This document shows positions 18,238 through 27,091 of a stretch of DNA of 64,000 nucleotides, one piece after another (within the stretch, counting starts at the first letter, position 1; every line of letters begins with the position of its first letter). Source of the stretch: Cellvibrio polysaccharolyticus (GTDB lineage Bacteria > Pseudomonadota > Gammaproteobacteria > Pseudomonadales > Cellvibrionaceae); the NCBI RefSeq assembly GCF_015182315.1, contig NZ_PRDL01000001.1:2418001-2482000 (forward strand). The letters run 5' to 3'. Below the pieces are notes generated by a model. It did no database searches. It saw only the letters and a program-made list of their open reading frames with translations, and was not told where the DNA came from. The translations under genes were made by a program, and so were the position numbers.

Positions 18238-19179
18238 TCAGAGAGCCCGATAGTAGATTCCCGGATCACAACGCACCATCTCGAACAAATCTGTAGAGGC
18301 AGCAAGCCCTTCAGAGGAACCCAGGAACAAAATACCTCCCGGCTTTAGCGAGGCATGGAGTTTTTGCAAGATGGAACGCTTCAGATCAGCATCAAAATAA
18401 ATAAGAACATTGCGGCAAAAAATAATATCGAAACGACCCAGCGCGGCGTAACTGTCCATTAAATTAATGGGGCGCAGTTCTACCCGTTCTTTAATAATGG
18501 GCTTGATCGCCCAACTGTTGGGGGACGTCTGGTCAAAAAAGCGCTCCAGGCGCTCGGCAGAAAGCCCGCGCAAAATAGACAAGCGGTCGTACATTGCGCG
18601 GCGCGCCTGCTCAAGCATGATGCTTGAAAGGTCAGTAGCGACAATTTGCACCGGGCGCGGCAAGGCACCCATGCTCTGCCGCTTGTATTCTTCTACGATC
18701 ATGCTGATGGAATAAGGCTCCTGCCCGGACGAACAGGCAGCGCACCAGATGCGCACCGGCCCATACATGCGTTTGTCCGGTGCCATCAGCGCCGGCAACA
18801 TGCGTTTGGTCAGTTGATCGAAGGGATAAATATCACGAAACCAGAAGGTTTCGTTGGTGGTCATGGCATCAATCACCTGGTCACGCAAACGGCGGTTGGA
18901 ACCTGACCGGAGCGCGCGAACCAATTCGCTGAACGAACCGACACTATGCTCATCCATAAGGCGGCGCAAACGGTTGGAAACCAGATATTGCTTGTTATCG
19001 CCGAGCGCTATGCCGCAGGCATCCTGAAGAAACTGACGAAAACTATCAAATTCCGCCTGGTCGTAATTCTCCCCGCCGCCGTTCAACTTCGATTCGCCCG
19101 GCGAACTTTTCGACAGCGAAAAACCGGGGGCGATAAAGCTGCCGGTTCCATTGTTTTTCCTGTCTGAAAAATTAGTCAT
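18238..19179 (-). CDS. cheR: Chemotaxis protein methyltransferase CheR
   Basis: A 313-residue protein. A variable 40-residue N-terminus is followed by the CheR all-alpha domain (about 45-110, NRLRRLMDEHSVGSFSELV). The SAM-binding methyltransferase domain follows, with WCAACSSGQEPYS near residue 145 and FDIIFCRNVLIYF near 245. It transfers methyl groups from SAM to glutamates of chemoreceptors such as the Aer-like receptor at 27981. In Pseudomonas and relatives cheV-cheR precede flgB, as here. Confidence 0.95.
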   Translation of the reverse strand: MTNFSDRKNNGTGSFIAPGFSLSKSSPGESKLNGGGENYDQAEFDSFRQFLQDACGIALGDNKQYLVSNRLRRLMDEHSVGSFSELVRALRSGSNRRLRDQVIDAMTTNETFWFRDIYPFDQLTKRMLPALMAPDKRMYGPVRIWCAACSSGQEPYSISMIVEEYKRQSMGALPRPVQIVATDLSSIMLEQARRAMYDRLSILRGLSAERLERFFDQTSPNSWAIKPIIKERVELRPINLMDSYAALGRFDIIFCRNVLIYFDADLKRSILQKLHASLKPGGILFLGSSEGLAASTDLFEMVRCDPGIYYRAL

Positions 19180-19262
19180 AGCAACTCATTAACCGCACGA
19201 TAAAAGAACACAAATGAAGCGCCAGCATACAACATCCCCGGCGCACCTGCTCTTTATATTAA

Positions 19263-19278
19263 CCGGGCAAATGCCCGG
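19263..19278 (-). terminator. Weak hairpin between cheV and cheR
   Basis: CCGGGCA and TGCCCGG pair around a 2-base loop. On the minus strand TTAATAT follows, a poor T-tract. It may attenuate readthrough from cheV into cheR, or mean nothing. Confidence 0.3.
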
Positions 19279-19318
19279 CTATGCAATCAGTGCCCGGGGT
19301 TGGCGAACCTCGCCAGAC

Positions 19319-20263
19319 TTATTTTAATAAATGAGAATCACCTGCAGCCAGAATATGTTCGCTCACCCGACTCGCCAGCTCATCCGGATGGAATTTCGCC
19401 AGGAAGTCATTGGCACCAACCTTTTTAACCATGGCTTCATTAAACACACCGCTGAGCGACGTATGCAAAATGATATGCAGATCTTTCAAGGCGCTATTGT
19501 TTCGTACTTCGGCAGTAAAGGTATAGCCATCCATCTCCGGCATTTCAATGTCGCAGATAATCAATATCAGGTCGTCATGCGGGTGCTTGCCGGCCGAGAG
19601 CAGGCCTTGCAGATACTCCAGCGCTTCCGCGCCGTCTTTTTTCAGCACGGTGCGAATACCCATGGCTTCAACCACGCGCTGAATCTGCTTGCGGGCGATG
19701 GACGAGTCATCAACGATCAACACGTATTTCTCGATCACTCTGTCAGCAATACCCTGCCCTACAATCCCCTCACTGATGGATTCTCGGGCGGGTGACACTT
19801 CAGCCAGAATTTTTTCTACATCGATAATTTCAACCAGCTGACCATCCACTTCGGTAACGGCGGTTAAATAATGCTCTTTGCCGGCGCCGGTGGGTGGCGG
19901 ATGAATATCGCCCCAGTTCATGTTAACGATACGTTCAACCGCACGAACCAGGAAGCCCTGCGCCGAGCGGTTGTATTCCGTAATAATGACAAAGCACTTA
20001 TCAATTTCTGCCAGCGGATTGCGACCAATCGCCTGGTTCATGTCCATGATCGGCAAGGTACCACCGCGAATATGGGCCACGCCACGCACAACCGAGCTTC
20101 TGCCAGGGATAGCATTCAGGGGTGGGCACTGCAACACTTCCTTAACCTTGAAAACGTTGATGCCATACAACTGGCGCCCTCCCAGCCGAAATAACAGCAA
20201 CTCCATACGGTTTTGACCAACCAGCTGCGTGCGCTGATCAACGCTGTCCATTACACCTGCCAT
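19319..20263 (-). CDS. cheV: Chemotaxis coupling protein CheV (CheW-receiver fusion)
   Basis: A 314-residue fusion. A CheW-like domain (about residues 15-150, LLFRLGGRQLYGINVFKVKE) is followed by a response-regulator receiver (about 180-305). The receiver's phospho-acceptor Asp is in ICDIEMPEMDGYTF and its conserved Lys in FLAKFHP. CheV couples receptors to CheA and adapts by phosphorylation. The frame is open 40 codons upstream, but the ATG at 20263 has an AGGGG site 7-10 bases before it and gives the family N-terminus MAGVMDSVDQRTQLVGQNRM. Confidence 0.95.
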   Translation of the reverse strand: MAGVMDSVDQRTQLVGQNRMELLLFRLGGRQLYGINVFKVKEVLQCPPLNAIPGRSSVVRGVAHIRGGTLPIMDMNQAIGRNPLAEIDKCFVIITEYNRSAQGFLVRAVERIVNMNWGDIHPPPTGAGKEHYLTAVTEVDGQLVEIIDVEKILAEVSPARESISEGIVGQGIADRVIEKYVLIVDDSSIARKQIQRVVEAMGIRTVLKKDGAEALEYLQGLLSAGKHPHDDLILIICDIEMPEMDGYTFTAEVRNNSALKDLHIILHTSLSGVFNEAMVKKVGANDFLAKFHPDELASRVSEHILAAGDSHLLK

Positions 20264-20347
20264 ACACAATCCCCTGAGGATATTAATTAACGGCCCGTTT
20301 GCTGCCGATACGATAAGTTGGCCAGTTGTACAAATACTGCCCTGCCA

Positions 20348-20363
20348 CGGCACACTAATTGCA
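20348..20363 (+). promoter_or_regulatory. Likely sigma54 promoter of flgA
   Basis: The sequence CGGCAC-ACTAA-TTGCA has the GG-N10-GC spacing of sigma54 promoters and differs from consensus only at the first base. It would start near 20374, leaving a leader of about 165 bases before flgA. The long leader makes this less certain than the flgB and flgF promoters. Confidence 0.6.
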
Positions 20364-20539
20364 GAAACCGGCTCTATGAACAAGATAGCGGCAGAAAACC
20401 GTCAGCCTTTAGTGCTCTTATCGCACCTGTTGCCTGCGTTAGCTTCCATTTTAGTGGCGCGGCGGGCTAATTGCCGGGCTAACACGGTATTTTGTGACAA
20501 TTTACGCGCCAATTGCGCCGGGATTCAAGGGGTCAAACC

Positions 20540-21319
20540 ATGAAAAATGCCTTCATGGACACATTTTTTTACTGTCTTGCCAAAAAGGCGGCAAAAGCGA
20601 CCGTTAACTTAACAAAAGTCAGCTGGCTGTTCGCAATGATAATGACGGTGTCGGGCGGTGTTATCGCCTTGCCGGCGATTGCATCAACAGTGGAATCGCT
20701 GCAGACATTGCAAAGCCGGGTGCAACAACAGGCGGCTCAATATTATCAGGGCGCCAAGGCGAAGAAGACCAACATTAGCGTTAATGCGCTCGACTCCCGC
20801 TTGCAGTTACGCTCGTGCGTCAAATCTCTGACCATCACACTGAATGACCCGCAATATAACGGTGGCAACCAGACGGCTCTGGTGCGCTGCGACGATGAAG
20901 CGCCCTGGTCTATTTATATACCGCTGCAAATTGCGTTGTTTTACGAGTATCCGGTGGCATCACGCAATATGGCCCGCGGCGATGTGGTCAGCGCCGGCGA
21001 TATTCAGACCACCCTGGTAAACAGCACCGGCCAACGACAGGGCCAGATTGACAGCGCAGTGGATATTATTGGCAAGTCACTGCGCCGGCCGATTCGTCAG
21101 GGCGAAGTGTTCCGTAGCGCACAGCTGGAAATGCCAACCGTGGTTAAACGCGGTGATCTGGTCAGTATTCTCACCCAGGTAGGCGCCATCTCCGTCAGTT
21201 CTGCTGGCACCGCGATGAGCAATGGCAAAATCGGGGAAAAAATCCGGATAAAAAACAACCAGTCTGACCGGGTCATCATGGCCGAGGTGATTGAGGCAGG
21301 TAGCGTTCGCACACTTTAA
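20540..21319 (+). CDS. flgA: Flagellar P-ring assembly chaperone FlgA
   Basis: A 259-residue exported protein. A hydrophobic export signal lies at about residues 28-48 after a long charged N-terminus, and a SAF/ChapFlgA domain fills about 120-255 (NMARGDVVSAGDIQTTLVNS, then GKSLRRPIRQGEVFRSAQLE). It helps FlgI assemble the P ring in the periplasm. The ATG at 20540 is preceded by AAGGGGT. An upstream in-frame start at 20513 is less likely. It is divergent from cheV. Confidence 0.93.
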   Translation: MKNAFMDTFFYCLAKKAAKATVNLTKVSWLFAMIMTVSGGVIALPAIASTVESLQTLQSRVQQQAAQYYQGAKAKKTNISVNALDSRLQLRSCVKSLTITLNDPQYNGGNQTALVRCDDEAPWSIYIPLQIALFYEYPVASRNMARGDVVSAGDIQTTLVNSTGQRQGQIDSAVDIIGKSLRRPIRQGEVFRSAQLEMPTVVKRGDLVSILTQVGAISVSSAGTAMSNGKIGEKIRIKNNQSDRVIMAEVIEAGSVRTL

Positions 21320-21427
21320 GTGGTCGCAACGCACAGGAATTGAAAGATACGCCGCATTAAAGCGGTCTGATCGCCTGAAACACGGTAAAATGTGTGATGC
21401 AGTGCCTAAAAAAGTAACTTAAGGCGT

Positions 21428-21453
21428 TAAAGTTTCAGCTTTTCTGCCGATAA
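21428..21453 (+). promoter_or_regulatory. Sigma28 (FliA) promoter of flgM
   Basis: TAAAGTTT and GCCGATAA are both exact matches to the FliA -35 and -10 consensus, separated by 10 bases (11 is usual). They lie 65 bases before flgM. FlgM inhibits FliA, so this closes the expected feedback loop. Confidence 0.85.
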
Positions 21454-21517
21454 CCTTTTTGAGCAACCTGTATTCGGGCGAATCGGGAACTTTTATAGCA
21501 GTTGGGGAATAGAAACC

Positions 21518-21832
21518 ATGGTCATCGACATTAACAACAATTTTTCCAGTAATGCATCGAGTGCGTCGCGCAACCGCGCCACCGCCCCGACAACCGGAAA
21601 AGACACACCTGCCCAGGCAGAAACCATTCCCGCCAAAAGCGGCAAGGATCAGGTCGTGATCAGTGAACAGGCTCAGGGGTTGAGAAAACTCCAAACGTCT
21701 ATTGGCAATCTGCCAGATGTAGACAGCGATCGGGTCAACGCGTTGCGTCAGGCAATTGCGGAAGGCAAGTTCGAAATCAACGCTGACCGTATTGCCGAAA
21801 ACATGTTGAACCAGGACGCGCTGCTGCGCTAG
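21518..21832 (+). CDS. flgM: Anti-sigma28 factor FlgM
   Basis: A 104-residue protein with a disordered Ser/Ala/Thr-rich N-terminal half. The conserved C-terminal sigma28-binding helices lie at about residues 60-104 (DSDRVNALRQAIAEGKFEIN, then ADRIAENML). It holds FliA inactive until the hook is complete and is then exported. A GGGGAA ribosome site precedes the ATG. It forms a unit with flgN. Confidence 0.95.
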   Translation: MVIDINNNFSSNASSASRNRATAPTTGKDTPAQAETIPAKSGKDQVVISEQAQGLRKLQTSIGNLPDVDSDRVNALRQAIAEGKFEINADRIAENMLNQDALLR

Positions 21833-21927
21833 AACCCTGAGCGACGGGTAGCGCCCCCAACCGCTGCCCGTTAATTGCGGTTTTTAACTGGAATAAATTC
21901 TGCCCGAATTTTCTAACGAGGTTGCCC

Positions 21928-22404
21928 ATGTCCATGAATCCTGCCGTTTTACAACACATGATCAGTGTTGATATCAACACCAGTGAAACCTTGATCGCGC
22001 TGATGAACCACGAGCGCGAACTGCTTGAACAGCGCCAGCACGAAGGCCTTGGCGAGGTTATTGAGCAAAAAAACCAGCTGCTCAGCCAATTGGGTGAAAA
22101 TGCCCTTCAACGTCAGGCCTTATTGCAGAGCCTTGGCTTACAAGCCGATGCCGAAGGCTGGGAAACCCTGCTCAGCACACACCCGGCGCTTACCGAGAGC
22201 CGTGAACCCTGGAAAAAACTCACGCAGCTTTTTACAGAGTGCCAGCGGCTCAATGAAATTAACGGCAAGATGATCAATCGCTCGCGCCAGACTCTGGGCA
22301 ATCTGCTCAACCTGTTGCGCGGCCAGGCGGCCGGCCCCAAGCTCTACAACCAAAGCGGTGTTGCCAGCGGCAACGGCGGCTCCCATTCGGTAACGCGGGT
22401 GTAA
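21928..22404 (+). CDS. flgN: FlgN, export chaperone for FlgK and FlgL
   Basis: A 158-residue helical protein rich in Glu, Gln and Leu, with a heptad-like pattern (about residues 15-145) and a short polar tail. This is the FlgN family layout. It binds the C-termini of FlgK and FlgL in the cytoplasm. The ATG at 21928 has ACGAGG seven bases before it; a TTG two codons earlier is less likely. Position after flgM supports the call. Confidence 0.9.
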   Translation: MSMNPAVLQHMISVDINTSETLIALMNHERELLEQRQHEGLGEVIEQKNQLLSQLGENALQRQALLQSLGLQADAEGWETLLSTHPALTESREPWKKLTQLFTECQRLNEINGKMINRSRQTLGNLLNLLRGQAAGPKLYNQSGVASGNGGSHSVTRV

Positions 22405-22485
22405 ACCACCCGTTTTTTCACCCGCCTGCATCATCCCTTTGAATTCAAATACAAAAATCCCTACAATGGCGCAGCTTTACATTCT

Positions 22486-22562
22486 GCTCCGGTAGCTCAG
22501 CTGGATAGAGCAGCCGCCTCCTAAGCGGCAGGTCGGACGTTCAAATCGTCTCCGGGGCGCCA
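22486..22562 (+). tRNA. tRNA-Arg (CCT anticodon)
   Basis: A 77-base cloverleaf. The acceptor stem GCTCCGG pairs with CCGGGGC (one T-G pair), and the CCA end is encoded. The anticodon loop CTCCTAA gives anticodon CCT, and the T arm GGACG-TTCAAAT-CGTCT is intact. It reads AGG codons. It lies 9 bases before rsmE. Confidence 0.97.
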
Positions 22563-22571
22563 TTTTTCATC

Positions 22572-23288
22572 ATGAATATTATCCTCCTCACCGCTGAAGA
22601 TCTGACGGGCGACACCTGCGCAGAGATCCGTGACCAGCGCCGCTGTCAGCATATATTGTCGGTTCATCAGGCTCAGGTCGGCGAGAGAATTCGCGCAGGC
22701 CTGCTCAATGGCAACATGGGCTCGGGCATTATGACCACCCTCCAGCCCGACCTGATTATTATTGAAGACCTCATTTTTGATGAACCGCCACCACCGGATC
22801 TGCCGCTTTTTCTGGTCATGGCGCTGCCTCGTCCCAAAATGCTCAAGCGGGTTTTACAAACCGTGTCGACGTTGGGTGTCAAAAAACTGGTGCTGATGAA
22901 TTCCTATCGGGTGGAAAAAAGCTACTGGCAAACGCCATTGCTGGAACCGGAAAGCATTCGCGAACATCTGATACTGGGGCTTGAGCAAGCAAGAGATACG
23001 CAACTGCCCGAGGTCATCCTCGAAAAACGTTTCAAGCCCTTTGTGGAAGATCGCCTGCCCGCGTTGATCGCGCAAACCCGCGCACTGGTAGCCCACCCCT
23101 ATTCAGAAACCCCATGCCCGACCGGTCTTACCGAAGCCACCTCACTGGCGATAGGCCCTGAAGGCGGATTTATTCCCTGGGAGATTGAACAGCTTGAAGC
23201 TTGCGGTTTTGAGGGGGTTCATTTGGGAAAGCGCATCATGCGCGTAGAAACAGCCGTACCCTTTTTATTGGCCAGGCTTTTTCATTAA
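22572..23288 (+). CDS. rsmE: 16S rRNA m3U1498 methyltransferase RsmE
   Basis: A 238-residue SPOUT-fold methyltransferase with the SAM-knot motifs LAIGPEGGFIPWE and LGKRIMRVETAVPFLLARL in the C-terminal third. The N-terminal PUA-like part includes DQRRCQHIL. It methylates U1498 in the 30S decoding region. It starts just after tRNA-Arg and may be cotranscribed with it. Confidence 0.95.
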   Translation: MNIILLTAEDLTGDTCAEIRDQRRCQHILSVHQAQVGERIRAGLLNGNMGSGIMTTLQPDLIIIEDLIFDEPPPPDLPLFLVMALPRPKMLKRVLQTVSTLGVKKLVLMNSYRVEKSYWQTPLLEPESIREHLILGLEQARDTQLPEVILEKRFKPFVEDRLPALIAQTRALVAHPYSETPCPTGLTEATSLAIGPEGGFIPWEIEQLEACGFEGVHLGKRIMRVETAVPFLLARLFH

Positions 23289-23321
23289 ACCCCGCTAGCG
23301 CAAATTGCACTGGCGGGGTTT
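23287..23321. terminator. Bidirectional terminator, rsmE / GGDEF-EAL gene
   Basis: Arms AAACCCCGCTAG and CTGGCGGGGTTT form a 12-bp stem (one T-G pair) between the convergent gene ends, with A and T runs on either side. Confidence 0.75.
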
Positions 23322-23329
23322 AACGTCTG

Positions 23330-25783
23330 TTACGGAAGCTTTTGCGGTTGCAACAATAATTTTTCAAAACTGGCGATATCAACTGCCGTACTGGCATAAA
23401 AACCCTGGTAGTAATGGCAGCCGTACTGACGAAGAATGTCGAGCTGCTCCGCCTGTTCTACGCCTTCGGCGACCACTTCCATATCCAGCAATTTGCCCAT
23501 GGTAATAATGGTTTCTACCAGCACTCTGTCATTGCGGTCTTCAATAATATCGCGCACAAAACCCTGATCAATCTTCAGCACGGTAACCGGCAAACGTTTC
23601 AAATAACTGATGGATGAATAGCCGGTGCCAAAATCGTCCAGCGAGAAGCTGATGCCGTTTTCCACCAGCGTGGTCATGGTGACGATCGCTTCATCAATTT
23701 GCTGAATCAAAATACCTTCAGTGACTTCCATATCCAGAGAATTTTCAGGAATCGAGTAGGCTTTCAACGTACTCAGTACATCGTCCACAAAGGCTTTACG
23801 ACGGAATTGACGCGGGCTGATATTGATACTGAGCCGCATACCGCTTTGCCAAAGGCCTTTATCCTGCCAGCGCACCAGCGTTTTACACGCTTCTTCCAAC
23901 ACCCACTGGCCGACTTCGAGAATCATGCCGGAGGTTTCAAGCACCGGAATAAATTCAGCCGGCGAGATAAACCCTTTGGTTGGATGCAACCAGCGCAATA
24001 ACCCTTCAGCGCCAACGATGTGCCCACTGGCTACATCAAGTTTTGGCTGAAAGTGCAATTCAAATTGTTTTTCTTCCAGGGCGCGGTGAAGGTCACCTTC
24101 CATCACCAGCTGACGGCTGACCTTGTCCGCCATCTCTTCATTGAAGAACTCAATAGAATCCCGGCCTTTTTCTTTTACCTGATACATCGCGGTGTCGGCG
24201 TAACGCAGCAGTTCGTGCACGGTATTATTTTTTTCCGGATAAACCACCACACCCACGCTACAGGTAACACGCAACTCCATGCCATCGCAGAGAATGGGTA
24301 ATGATACGACAGAGCGAATTTTTTCGCTGATCTCGCCCGCTCGCAATGCAGCAATTTCGATATCCTGATCCAGCACGGTTAGCACAACCACAAATTCGTC
24401 ACCGCTCAGACGGGCAACCAGATCTTCTTCACGCACGGTTTTTACCAGGCGTGTGGCAACTTCCTGCAACACTTTATCGCCAACCGGATGACCAAGAGAA
24501 TCGTTAATGGTTTTAAACTGGTCAAGGTCGATAAACAACACCGCACCGAAATAACCGTGTCGCTCTGCCCTGCGCAACTCGTGCTCAAGCCGCTCCACCA
24601 GTTGCACCCGGTTAGGCAACCCGGTCAGCGCATCGTGATGCGCCATGTATTCCATTTTTGCCTGAGCATTTTTTCGTTCGGTCACATCGACCGATACAAT
24701 CAGGGCGACTTTTTCATCGTAAAAGGCCAGCGGCATAATATGGGTTTGCAGGAACAGCTGTTTGCCGGTGGCGGTGATAAAGCGCTCTTCAATCACATCC
24801 AGCTCTTCATCACCCTGAATAACGCGATAATCGTTTTGCAGCATGGTATCAATTTCGAATACCGAATTTTTCAGCAATTGCCGCACGTGCAAGGTACGCA
24901 TCTCTTCGCGGGAAAAACCCAGCTCATCGGCCAGCGCTTTGTTAGCGAACAAGTAATAACCAGCGATATTTCGGGCCCCGATCATCACCGGCAAGCTATC
25001 GATAATCTGTCGTAAATGCTCTTCACTTTTGCGCAGCGCCAGCTCTACCGCGCGGCGCTTGGCAAGCGATAACTCGACAATATCCAGCAATTCATTACTG
25101 CTTGAAACCAGCAGTGCCAGCTCATCCTTGCGATCGGGCGGCAGCGGAGTAAGCCGTTGCAAGCCAGGCTGATCGGAGTTGATCAGATTGATTTCACGGG
25201 CAATACGTGCGATAGGTTTGGTGAGCGTGAGATAAAAAACAAAGAACAGCAGCGACACCAGCAACATGTTGCGCAATACACCGGCCACCAGCGCATATTT
25301 GGAGCGGTTGTAAAAACCGGCTAACGCCTGATCCATATCCACCGAGAAACGGATGCTGCCAGCAATGCCATCGGTGTAGCCGGCAATGGGCAAATTGGCG
25401 CGGTATTCCTGAGTACCTTCGGTAATGCGATCGGTTAGCCAGCGGGTGGGCGAATGCTCGCGGCGTGAACTGCCCTGCGCGAGAATATTACCCACCTCAT
25501 CGGCAATTTCTACTTCGTAAATAAATCCGTAACGCAGCAGGCCATTCACCACTTCGTCGGAGAGTTCATCGTCGAGTGTTTGCACCGAACGTGCTGCGGG
25601 CGGTGTGGCCACCTCAATAACCCGCTCAATCAGGCTGTCAAATTCCCGCTGCTGATTGTGGTAATCGAGGTAAAGCTGCACCGAGTTCATCAGAAAGCTG
25701 AGAACAAACGCAACGATGATGCCTATTTTCGCCAGCTGGAACGAAATACCATCAAAAAACGAAGGCGTGCCGGTTTTATTCAA
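23330..25783 (-). CDS. Membrane PAS-GGDEF-EAL c-di-GMP enzyme
   Basis: An 817-residue inner-membrane protein. It has a transmembrane helix near residues 16-36, a periplasmic sensor of about 130 residues, and a second helix near 170-190. A HAMP-like linker, a PAS domain (about 255-375), GGDEF (about 380-545) and EAL (about 560-810) follow. The cyclase motif is SGDEF, with an inhibitory RxxD site (REED) five residues before it. The EAL domain has EGL in place of EAL but keeps the other catalytic residues I looked for (NIS, EVTEG, DDFGTGYSS, KIDQGF, AEGVE, YYQG). It may make, degrade or only sense c-di-GMP; degradation seems feasible. The likely start is a TTG, since starting at the next ATG would lose the first helix. 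Confidence 0.92.
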   Translation of the reverse strand: MNKTGTPSFFDGISFQLAKIGIIVAFVLSFLMNSVQLYLDYHNQQREFDSLIERVIEVATPPAARSVQTLDDELSDEVVNGLLRYGFIYEVEIADEVGNILAQGSSRREHSPTRWLTDRITEGTQEYRANLPIAGYTDGIAGSIRFSVDMDQALAGFYNRSKYALVAGVLRNMLLVSLLFFVFYLTLTKPIARIAREINLINSDQPGLQRLTPLPPDRKDELALLVSSSNELLDIVELSLAKRRAVELALRKSEEHLRQIIDSLPVMIGARNIAGYYLFANKALADELGFSREEMRTLHVRQLLKNSVFEIDTMLQNDYRVIQGDEELDVIEERFITATGKQLFLQTHIMPLAFYDEKVALIVSVDVTERKNAQAKMEYMAHHDALTGLPNRVQLVERLEHELRRAERHGYFGAVLFIDLDQFKTINDSLGHPVGDKVLQEVATRLVKTVREEDLVARLSGDEFVVVLTVLDQDIEIAALRAGEISEKIRSVVSLPILCDGMELRVTCSVGVVVYPEKNNTVHELLRYADTAMYQVKEKGRDSIEFFNEEMADKVSRQLVMEGDLHRALEEKQFELHFQPKLDVASGHIVGAEGLLRWLHPTKGFISPAEFIPVLETSGMILEVGQWVLEEACKTLVRWQDKGLWQSGMRLSINISPRQFRRKAFVDDVLSTLKAYSIPENSLDMEVTEGILIQQIDEAIVTMTTLVENGISFSLDDFGTGYSSISYLKRLPVTVLKIDQGFVRDIIEDRNDRVLVETIITMGKLLDMEVVAEGVEQAEQLDILRQYGCHYYQGFYASTAVDIASFEKLLLQPQKLP

Positions 25784-25867
25784 AGGTGTAATTCCATAAC
25801 AGAGTCCAGTTTTTTATCATATTTTTCTGGCTACACCGGTTCATCATCAAGCGCCCGGTCTGAGGAA

Positions 25868-25904
25868 ATAATAAAAGGCCGATCCGGCGTAAACCGGCGG
25901 CCTT
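25868..25904 (-). terminator. Terminator after ttcA
   Basis: On the minus strand AAGGCCG and CGGCCTT enclose an inner CCGG pair, and TTTTATTATTT follows. It lies about 30 bases 3' of the ttcA stop. Confidence 0.8.
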
Positions 25905-25935
25905 GTTGTTCGCATTCTGCACATCAGCGTAAGCA

Positions 25936-26829
25936 TTACTGTATCTGGAATCCGTTGATAAATTGCACACCGCTGTCCGGTTTTACCGCCGCAAACAGAT
26001 CCGAATCATCACTGGTGGCTGCCGCGGTAGCGTCGGTTTTCAAATTGATAAAGTCGAATAAATTCACATCAGCCATTTGCGATGGAATGATGTTTTTAAT
26101 GGCTGAGAAAATGGTTTCGGTACGGCCCGGGTATTGTGCCTCCCAGGTGTGCAACATCTGCTTGACCACCTGCCGCTGCAGGTTTTCCTGGGAACCGCAC
26201 AGGTTGCAGGGAATAATCGGGAAGCCTTTTTGTTCGGCAAAGTCTACCAGGTCTTCTTCGCTGCAATAGGCCATCGGGCGAATCACAATATTGCGTTTGT
26301 CGTCGGACAGCAGCTTGGGCGGCATGGCTTTGATCTTGCCACCGTAAAACAAATTCAAAAACATAGTTTCAATAATGTCATCACGATGATGGCCCAGCGC
26401 AATTTTGGTCGCCCCGATTTCATCCGCGAAACCATATAAAGTACCGCGACGCAGGCGGGAGCATAATCCGCAGGTGGTTTTACCTTCGGGAACCAGCTCT
26501 TTCACGACGCTGTAGGTATCCTTTTCAATGATATGAAAAGGTACGCCCAGCGCCGTCAGGTATTCCGGCAAGATATGTTCGGGAAAACCAGGCTGCTTTT
26601 GGTCCATATTGACGGCAACAATGTCGAAATGGATCGGCGCCGTTTTCTGCATACTGAGCAGTACATCGAGCATGGCGTAGGAGTCTTTGCCGCCCGACAG
26701 GCATACCATGATTTTGTCGCCTTCCTCGATCATGTTGTAATCGGCAATGGCGCTTCCAACAAGACGGCGTAACCGCTTTTGCAGCTTGTTAAATTCGAGG
26801 CGCTCTTTACGGACAGGAAATGCTTTCAT
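25936..26829 (-). CDS. ttcA: tRNA 2-thiocytidine32 biosynthesis protein TtcA
   Basis: A 297-residue PP-loop ATPase with SGGKDS near residue 45. The Cys-x2-Cys pair (TTCGLCSRLRRG) and a further CNLC bind the 4Fe-4S cluster, and GHHRDD follows the first pair. It thiolates C32 of some tRNAs. The frame is open to 26871; the ATG at 26829 matches the family N-terminus better, though neither start has a clear ribosome site. The last 40 residues are variable. Confidence 0.95.
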   Translation of the reverse strand: MKAFPVRKERLEFNKLQKRLRRLVGSAIADYNMIEEGDKIMVCLSGGKDSYAMLDVLLSMQKTAPIHFDIVAVNMDQKQPGFPEHILPEYLTALGVPFHIIEKDTYSVVKELVPEGKTTCGLCSRLRRGTLYGFADEIGATKIALGHHRDDIIETMFLNLFYGGKIKAMPPKLLSDDKRNIVIRPMAYCSEEDLVDFAEQKGFPIIPCNLCGSQENLQRQVVKQMLHTWEAQYPGRTETIFSAIKNIIPSQMADVNLFDFINLKTDATAAATSDDSDLFAAVKPDSGVQFINGFQIQ

Positions 26830-27020
26830 AGTGATTTGCGTGACAACCGGATGTAGAGGAAAAACCGCCATTGTACGGTTTTTATGCGCACGGGGGAATG
26901 TCTCCGGCGGTAATTTCCCTTTGGCGGCAATAGTTTGCCACTCGCCGCCAATAGCCTCTCAAAAGTGCTCATTATTTGCCTCTTCACGGTCCAAATCGCC
27001 GTTTTGGTGCACTTTCCTCC

Positions 27021-27036
27021 TGGCACAACCTTTGCT
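27021..27036 (+). promoter_or_regulatory. Sigma54 promoter of ycgR
   Basis: TGGCAC-AACCT-TTGCT is a perfect -24/-12 element on the plus strand, with a predicted start near 27047, 45 bases before ycgR. This places the brake protein in the same regulatory class as the hook-basal-body operons. Confidence 0.88.
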
Positions 27037-27091
27037 TTCTCACTAAAAAGCACCCTCGAATCACGGGTTTACGCCCTTATCGGATCAGGTT

